Of a DNA stretch of 64,000 nucleotides, positions 60,086 to 64,000 are shown one piece after another. Position numbers and translations under genes: made by a program. The notes below the pieces were generated by a model, which did not search any database, was not told the origin of the DNA, and saw only the letters and a list, made by a program, of their open reading frames with translations. The stretch comes from Chryseobacterium edaphi. GTDB lineage: Bacteria > Bacteroidota > Bacteroidia > Flavobacteriales > Weeksellaceae. Position 1 is the stretch's first letter. Every line of letters begins with the position of its first letter. Where the stretch lies: NCBI RefSeq assembly GCF_025628985.1, contig NZ_JAOTEM010000005.1, forward strand, positions 248,001-312,000, given 5' to 3'.

Positions 60086-62515
60086 ATGTCAAAAAAAGGA
60101 GTTTCAAAAATATCAGGGAATTCTTCTCCCAAGATTGGAGAGGCGACAACTTATACCGTGACTGACTGGTATCCTGCAACGCCACAAAATCAACGGAATG
60201 TTGGAGGTGTAACCTGGGAATTATTCAAAAAACGCTCAAACGGAAGATTTACTACTACAAATATTAAAAAAACAGGCTCCGGAACATTTACTTTTGGAGA
60301 GGTTGCTCAAAGAAATACTTATCGTTTAGAAGCTTATCTTTACGAATCGGAAGGAGATGGTAGTTCAACAATTGACATCACTCCTCAACCTGTAGCAATT
60401 CCGAGAATTAACAAAGTTGAATTACAATATGTTGATGATTCTCCCGGAACAGTTTTTAGTTATAGGGAAAAAATGCGTGCAAGAGCGCAATGCGTGAATT
60501 TATCGGGTCAGAAACTTAAATTTTCCCTTTGGGAAGATGACGCTGTTGGTGACGGTCATAATGCCAAAAATCTTTTAATTGAAACTAAAGAAGCAACGGT
60601 AGACAGAACCGGAGTGGCAACGGCAGAATTTATGCTAACAAGAGCTTTGCTGCAAAAAGCGATGCAGGGAGAGACAGATCCAAAGCAATTGGAATTTTAT
60701 GTCACGGTAGAATATTTTCAGGATAGAAAACATGCTACAGATAATGTGAATGTCAACAATCCTTCTCATGTTCCGGCAACTGCACCGCAGACAAGACCAC
60801 AACAACCTGCAAGTAATCCTGCACCTTCGCAACCAGCTCAAGCGAATCAACAACCAACTTCAAACGTTCCTCCAAGAGCAGCAAATTCACCTGCAGCAGA
60901 TAAACCTCAATCTCAAAAAGAAGAAAAAGGGATTGTAGACAGAGTAACAGATTGGTGGAATAAGCTTGAGCTTTGGGATTGGGCAGAATCACCGGGAACA
61001 ATCAAACCGACACAACCGCCGACTCAGCAATCATCTGACGGAAAAGCTGTAAGTGTGGTTAATGGAAGTTCAGTTAAAGTACAAAATTGTGGTGAAAAAT
61101 ATTGTATAAAAAGAGGTGATAAAAGTGAATTAATTAGAGAAATTAATATACGTTTAGCAGGATTTGGAGGGAACGTTCCTACCGACGAATTTACAGAGCG
61201 AACTGAGAAAATGATTAAACAATTCCAAAAAGACTATATGAAAGTTCCTGAAAATGGAAAGGTTTGTGGAAATGTTCTTAGAGCAATAGATGAATTTCAA
61301 GCTAAATTTTCCATTGATTTTTCAGAAGTACAGTGTAAATGCAAAAAATGTACAGGATTTGGAGATGGTAGTAACAAAGGGGTATATTTGAAAGGAAATG
61401 CTGAAGCTCATCATAGATATGAATATCCGGGTATTCACAGGTCTTTGCTCTCTTCTATGAGAAGCGTTAAATTTTATTTGGCGAAAGATGGAAGGTATAG
61501 TTTTAATAAAGTGAGTTCCGGTTATAGATGTAGATTTCATGCTGAATATTTAAAAAAACCTACTACCAATCATATGGGAAAAGCATTAGATCTGCATTTT
61601 AATGATAAAAAGGGTAGAACCAGGATATTATCCGATATAGAAACTATTAGAAAAGATATTTTCAATAAGTATTTGGGAGCAAAATGGGATTGGAAGGAAG
61701 GAAATATATTTAATTTAGAATCTACAAGAGTAGGAGCTACAACTTGGGTGCATTACGATGTGAGAGAATTCGACTCTATTTATCTTGAAGATAAATTTTT
61801 TGCTAAAGACGTTTCAAAGTTAAATGGGAAAAGTATGGTTTTACTTGCTATGGAGCTAGGTTTTACAAATACATGTAGTTGTATGGGAGGAGGTTCTGCA
61901 AAATCAACTGAAAAGGATACAACTAAAAAAGACAATAAATATAAATGGTCTCATAGCGAATTTGGAAATTTAATTGCAATGCGGGAGTCATCCAATGACT
62001 ATAATAAATGTAACAAAACCAAAGGTGGTTTGAAAGTTGTAAATGATGTAAAAGTGGTTGAACATACAATAGCAGAAATCCAAAAAAAGCAAGAAGATAG
62101 AGATGTTTTTGCAGTGGGAAGATACCAGCTGATTCCTAATACTTTGAACGCTGCTGTAACAAGTATTTCGTTAGATACAAGTAAAAAACTTGACGAAGAG
62201 ATGCAGGATAAAATCTTTGACGAGTATCTTATAAAAGTGAAAAGACCCAAAATAATTGCTTATTTGGAAGGGGAAGGAACGGTAGAAGACGCGATGTATT
62301 CTTCAGCACAAGAATGGGCAAGTATAGGAGTGGAAAAAGGAAAACGGATCAGTGATAAGGTAACAAAAGATAAAAAGGGCAAAGTTATTTCAAGAGAAGT
62401 AAGATATGCCGAAGGTGGTGAATCATATTATGCAGGAGATGGATTAAATAACGCTCATATCACTCCGGAACAAATAAAAAACGCTTTAATCAATTCTAAA
62501 GATGCAAACAAATAA
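60086..62515 (+). CDS. T6SS peptidoglycan hydrolase effector (PG-binding, M15 peptidase and lysozyme-like)
   Basis: A novel-looking 809-residue protein with no signal peptide, so it must be delivered. Two Ig-like domains (about 1-100 and 105-220) come first, then a Pro/Gln/Ala linker (230-325). A PG-binding domain (about 340-405: RGDKSELIREINIRLAGFGG) precedes a Cys cluster CKCKKC (417-422) and an M15_3-like peptidase with SGYRC (478-482), NHMGKALD (His496, Asp502) and WVHYD (His556). The C-terminal lysozyme-like domain (about 620-800) has MRESSNDY with Glu634 and VGRYQLIPNTL. It should cut both the peptide and the sugar chain of murein. Confidence 0.85.
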   Translation: MSKKGVSKISGNSSPKIGEATTYTVTDWYPATPQNQRNVGGVTWELFKKRSNGRFTTTNIKKTGSGTFTFGEVAQRNTYRLEAYLYESEGDGSSTIDITPQPVAIPRINKVELQYVDDSPGTVFSYREKMRARAQCVNLSGQKLKFSLWEDDAVGDGHNAKNLLIETKEATVDRTGVATAEFMLTRALLQKAMQGETDPKQLEFYVTVEYFQDRKHATDNVNVNNPSHVPATAPQTRPQQPASNPAPSQPAQANQQPTSNVPPRAANSPAADKPQSQKEEKGIVDRVTDWWNKLELWDWAESPGTIKPTQPPTQQSSDGKAVSVVNGSSVKVQNCGEKYCIKRGDKSELIREINIRLAGFGGNVPTDEFTERTEKMIKQFQKDYMKVPENGKVCGNVLRAIDEFQAKFSIDFSEVQCKCKKCTGFGDGSNKGVYLKGNAEAHHRYEYPGIHRSLLSSMRSVKFYLAKDGRYSFNKVSSGYRCRFHAEYLKKPTTNHMGKALDLHFNDKKGRTRILSDIETIRKDIFNKYLGAKWDWKEGNIFNLESTRVGATTWVHYDVREFDSIYLEDKFFAKDVSKLNGKSMVLLAMELGFTNTCSCMGGGSAKSTEKDTTKKDNKYKWSHSEFGNLIAMRESSNDYNKCNKTKGGLKVVNDVKVVEHTIAEIQKKQEDRDVFAVGRYQLIPNTLNAAVTSISLDTSKKLDEEMQDKIFDEYLIKVKRPKIIAYLEGEGTVEDAMYSSAQEWASIGVEKGKRISDKVTKDKKGKVISREVRYAEGGESYYAGDGLNNAHITPEQIKNALINSKDANK

Positions 62516-63380
62516 AATAATTTTTATCTATTTTTTCATATTTTCTTTATTTGGATGTAAAGAAAGTAATGCACATGTTTCAGAAAAGATAAGTATAAAA
62601 GATTCTTTAAAGGAAAATGTAAATAAACAAGATACAATTCTAAAAGAAGTTCCTCAATCTTTTGTAGTTAGCTGCGGCTCTGGATGTGCAATGACCTACA
62701 ATGTGAAAAATGTTACAAGTACAGGTCAAATAAAAAAAGTTGACTTTGGTGTTGATACATATATTGATGAGGTTCTTTCGGAAACCAATCAAGAATCCTA
62801 TCTTTTTTTTTATGATCAGTTTAATAAAATAGAAAAGATACAACACGAAGGTGAAAAAGAAAATATCTTAGAAAATTTAATACCTGATGTGGTCGAATCA
62901 TTCAAGGATTTTGCAAATTCATTGGTAAGTAAACAAGCCGATCCCGTGCAAAATCAAATCCAAAAAAATATTCCAAATAGTAATGGTTTTTTGTACAATA
63001 ATAAGATAAATCCTAAGACAGTAAAGTATAATAAATTGAATGTTAATTCTATAACAGGAATTTCAAAATTTATTTGTGATATTTCAGATCCACGCTACAT
63101 ATCTTTACTTTCAAAAAATGATATTAAAATGATTCTTGTACCGCAGGATTGCGGAGATTTTTCTTACCGATATTATCTTTTAACTATAAAAAATGATATG
63201 GTTGTCAGTGATTTATATGTGGAAGGAGAGTCATACGAACCTGATGATCAGAATAGTAAAGAAGTAACTTCTTTTTCAATAGATAAAGACTACAATATTA
63301 ATGTAAGTACAAAATATCAAGATTCTTTTAGGTCAGATGTTTACAAAATTTCAGATGATGCTCGATTAATAAGGAAATAA
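62502..63380 (+). CDS. Candidate immunity lipoprotein for the peptidoglycan effector
   Basis: The 292-residue lipoprotein (lipobox SLFGC, Cys19) overlaps the effector's end by 14 nt (ATGCAAACAAATAA). I recognise no known family. Cys appear in VVSCGSGCAMTYN near residue 55; the rest is beta-rich with Asn and Asp. A periplasmic, outer-membrane-linked location fits protection from a murein-cutting toxin, and gene order fits the effector-immunity rule. That role is inferred, not seen. Confidence 0.7.
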   Translation: MQTNKIIFIYFFIFSLFGCKESNAHVSEKISIKDSLKENVNKQDTILKEVPQSFVVSCGSGCAMTYNVKNVTSTGQIKKVDFGVDTYIDEVLSETNQESYLFFYDQFNKIEKIQHEGEKENILENLIPDVVESFKDFANSLVSKQADPVQNQIQKNIPNSNGFLYNNKINPKTVKYNKLNVNSITGISKFICDISDPRYISLLSKNDIKMILVPQDCGDFSYRYYLLTIKNDMVVSDLYVEGESYEPDDQNSKEVTSFSIDKDYNINVSTKYQDSFRSDVYKISDDARLIRK

Positions 63381-63482
63381 CAGTCTAATTTCATGAAGTA
63401 TCTAAATATACTGATTTAAAGAAGATGTATATTAAATACTTAATAAAATTTTCTGGGTTTTTGAATACTTATTTTTAGCTTA
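63381..63482. other. Spacer between the immunity candidate and the decayed gene
   Basis: AT-rich DNA with only tiny ORFs (MKYLNILI from 63394; another of 17 codons from 63426). No regulatory signal is clear. Confidence 0.4.
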
Positions 63483-63945
63483 ATCAAAAATTTAATATTT
63501 ATTTTCCTTGTTCTTATTATTTTCAGAAGCTGTAATGATAGTAAATCTTCGTTAGATATAAAAACTTTTACACCTAAAAACGGTGAGTCATCATCTAACC
63601 CAATAACACAGAAAGATATTTACATTAATAAGGAGTTTTTCTCTGGTGATGAATTAACTGATATAGAAGTCTTTAAAACATCGAAGACAGGTATTGACAG
63701 CCTGAGTTACAGTATTTATAAACAAACGTATAGTAAAAACTATATTTTTTCTTTAGAGAAATTTTTAAAGAACAATGATGTTGAAAAATATAAAAATTAC
63801 AGACACACTCAACCTCAAATCACACGATGTGACTGTAAATATAGAAACTATAGGAAATAAAAAGGTTTTGTTATTGAAATCAGATCAGAAATTACTGAAA
63901 AAATGGGAATTTAAGATTCATAGCAATAAACTTCCTGGTGGATAG
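63483..63945 (+). pseudogene. Decayed lipoprotein gene, possible second immunity protein
   Basis: A reading frame beginning ATC at 63483, where ATG is expected (encoding (I/M)KNLIFIFLVLIIF...SC lipobox), runs 125 codons to a stop at 63858. From 63778 to 63945 a second frame continues the same style (LKNIKITDTLNLKSHDVTVNIE), so one frameshift would join the parts into a roughly 150-residue lipoprotein. Short ORFs just upstream, such as MKYLNILI at 63394, are also truncated lipoprotein-like starts. A terminator lies at its end. It resembles a broken partner of the immunity gene. Confidence 0.5.
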
Positions 63946-63967
63946 GTAATTTTTCAGGAAGTTTTTT
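63929..63967 (+). terminator. Terminator at the end of the effector module
   Basis: AACTTCCTG and CAGGAAGTT arms with a 17-nt loop are followed by a run of T; it overlaps the 3' end of the decayed gene. Confidence 0.65.
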
Positions 63968-64000
63968 AAGAATGAAAGAGGAATCCGTAGATCCACGAGG

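Noticed and set aside
59535..62515. Possible Rhs or VgrG toxin
   Set aside because: There is no YD repeat or gp27/gp5-like core; the domain order is PG-binding, M15 and lysozyme-like.
1..64000. tRNA or rRNA genes
   Set aside because: No complete cloverleaf or conserved rRNA segment was found on reading; only a partial tRNA-Leu-like start at 27591.

Overview
The window is a chromosomal segment of a Flavobacteriia bacterium, most likely Chryseobacterium or a close Weeksellaceae relative. The evidence is AT-rich DNA, near-absence of Shine-Dalgarno sequences, Bacteroidota promoters (TTTG, about 19 nt, TAnnTTTG), a Bacteroidota-type type VI secretion system (TssP, TssR and two small membrane subunits), a curli locus, a homogentisate pathway and protein sequences typical of the genus. 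No rRNA, intact tRNA, CRISPR array, insertion sequence or phage is visible.

1-17 kb is mainly housekeeping: a ferredoxin-NADP reductase and its 2Fe-2S ferredoxin, a LOG-family protein, PepD, RecR with a glycosyltransferase, SecG, a pair of M16 peptidases (one catalytic, one not), a PAS histidine kinase overlapping a single-domain response regulator, and a UvrD/PcrA helicase. 17-31 kb carries a CstA transporter, three alpha/beta hydrolases, a HipA-like kinase paired with DUF3037, a Cys-rich double-glycine leader peptide, and a tyrosine catabolism block (fahA, hppD, hmgA, flavin reductase, CoA-transferase) interrupted by a GxxExxY gene between inverted repeats. 31-44 kb is mixed: a TonB-dependent receptor with a thioredoxin-like protein, small redox enzymes, Crp and LysR regulators, an aldo/keto reductase, Mpl, an acyltransferase and a Nudix hydrolase.

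44.4-51.4 kb is a type VIII (curli) locus: a 504-residue curlin with about 20 repeats, a minor curlin, CsgE with an N-terminal CsgH-like extension, CsgF, CsgG with a C-terminal barrel-like extension, a surface lipoprotein with a beta-propeller, and a convergent LuxR regulator whose receiver has Ser at the phosphorylation site. 51.8-54 kb encodes RNase G, a 29-residue Lys/Arg-rich protein and HU.

54-64 kb is the end of a T6SS subtype iii locus: a LuxR regulator with Glu at the phosphorylation site, two small inner-membrane subunits, TssP and TssR, then a separately promoted module of a DUF4280 PAAR-like spike, an 809-residue effector combining peptidoglycan binding, an M15 peptidase and a lysozyme-like domain, a lipoprotein that overlaps it and is the best candidate immunity protein, and a decayed second lipoprotein gene. 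This module and the rebuilt curli machinery are the most novel parts of the window.
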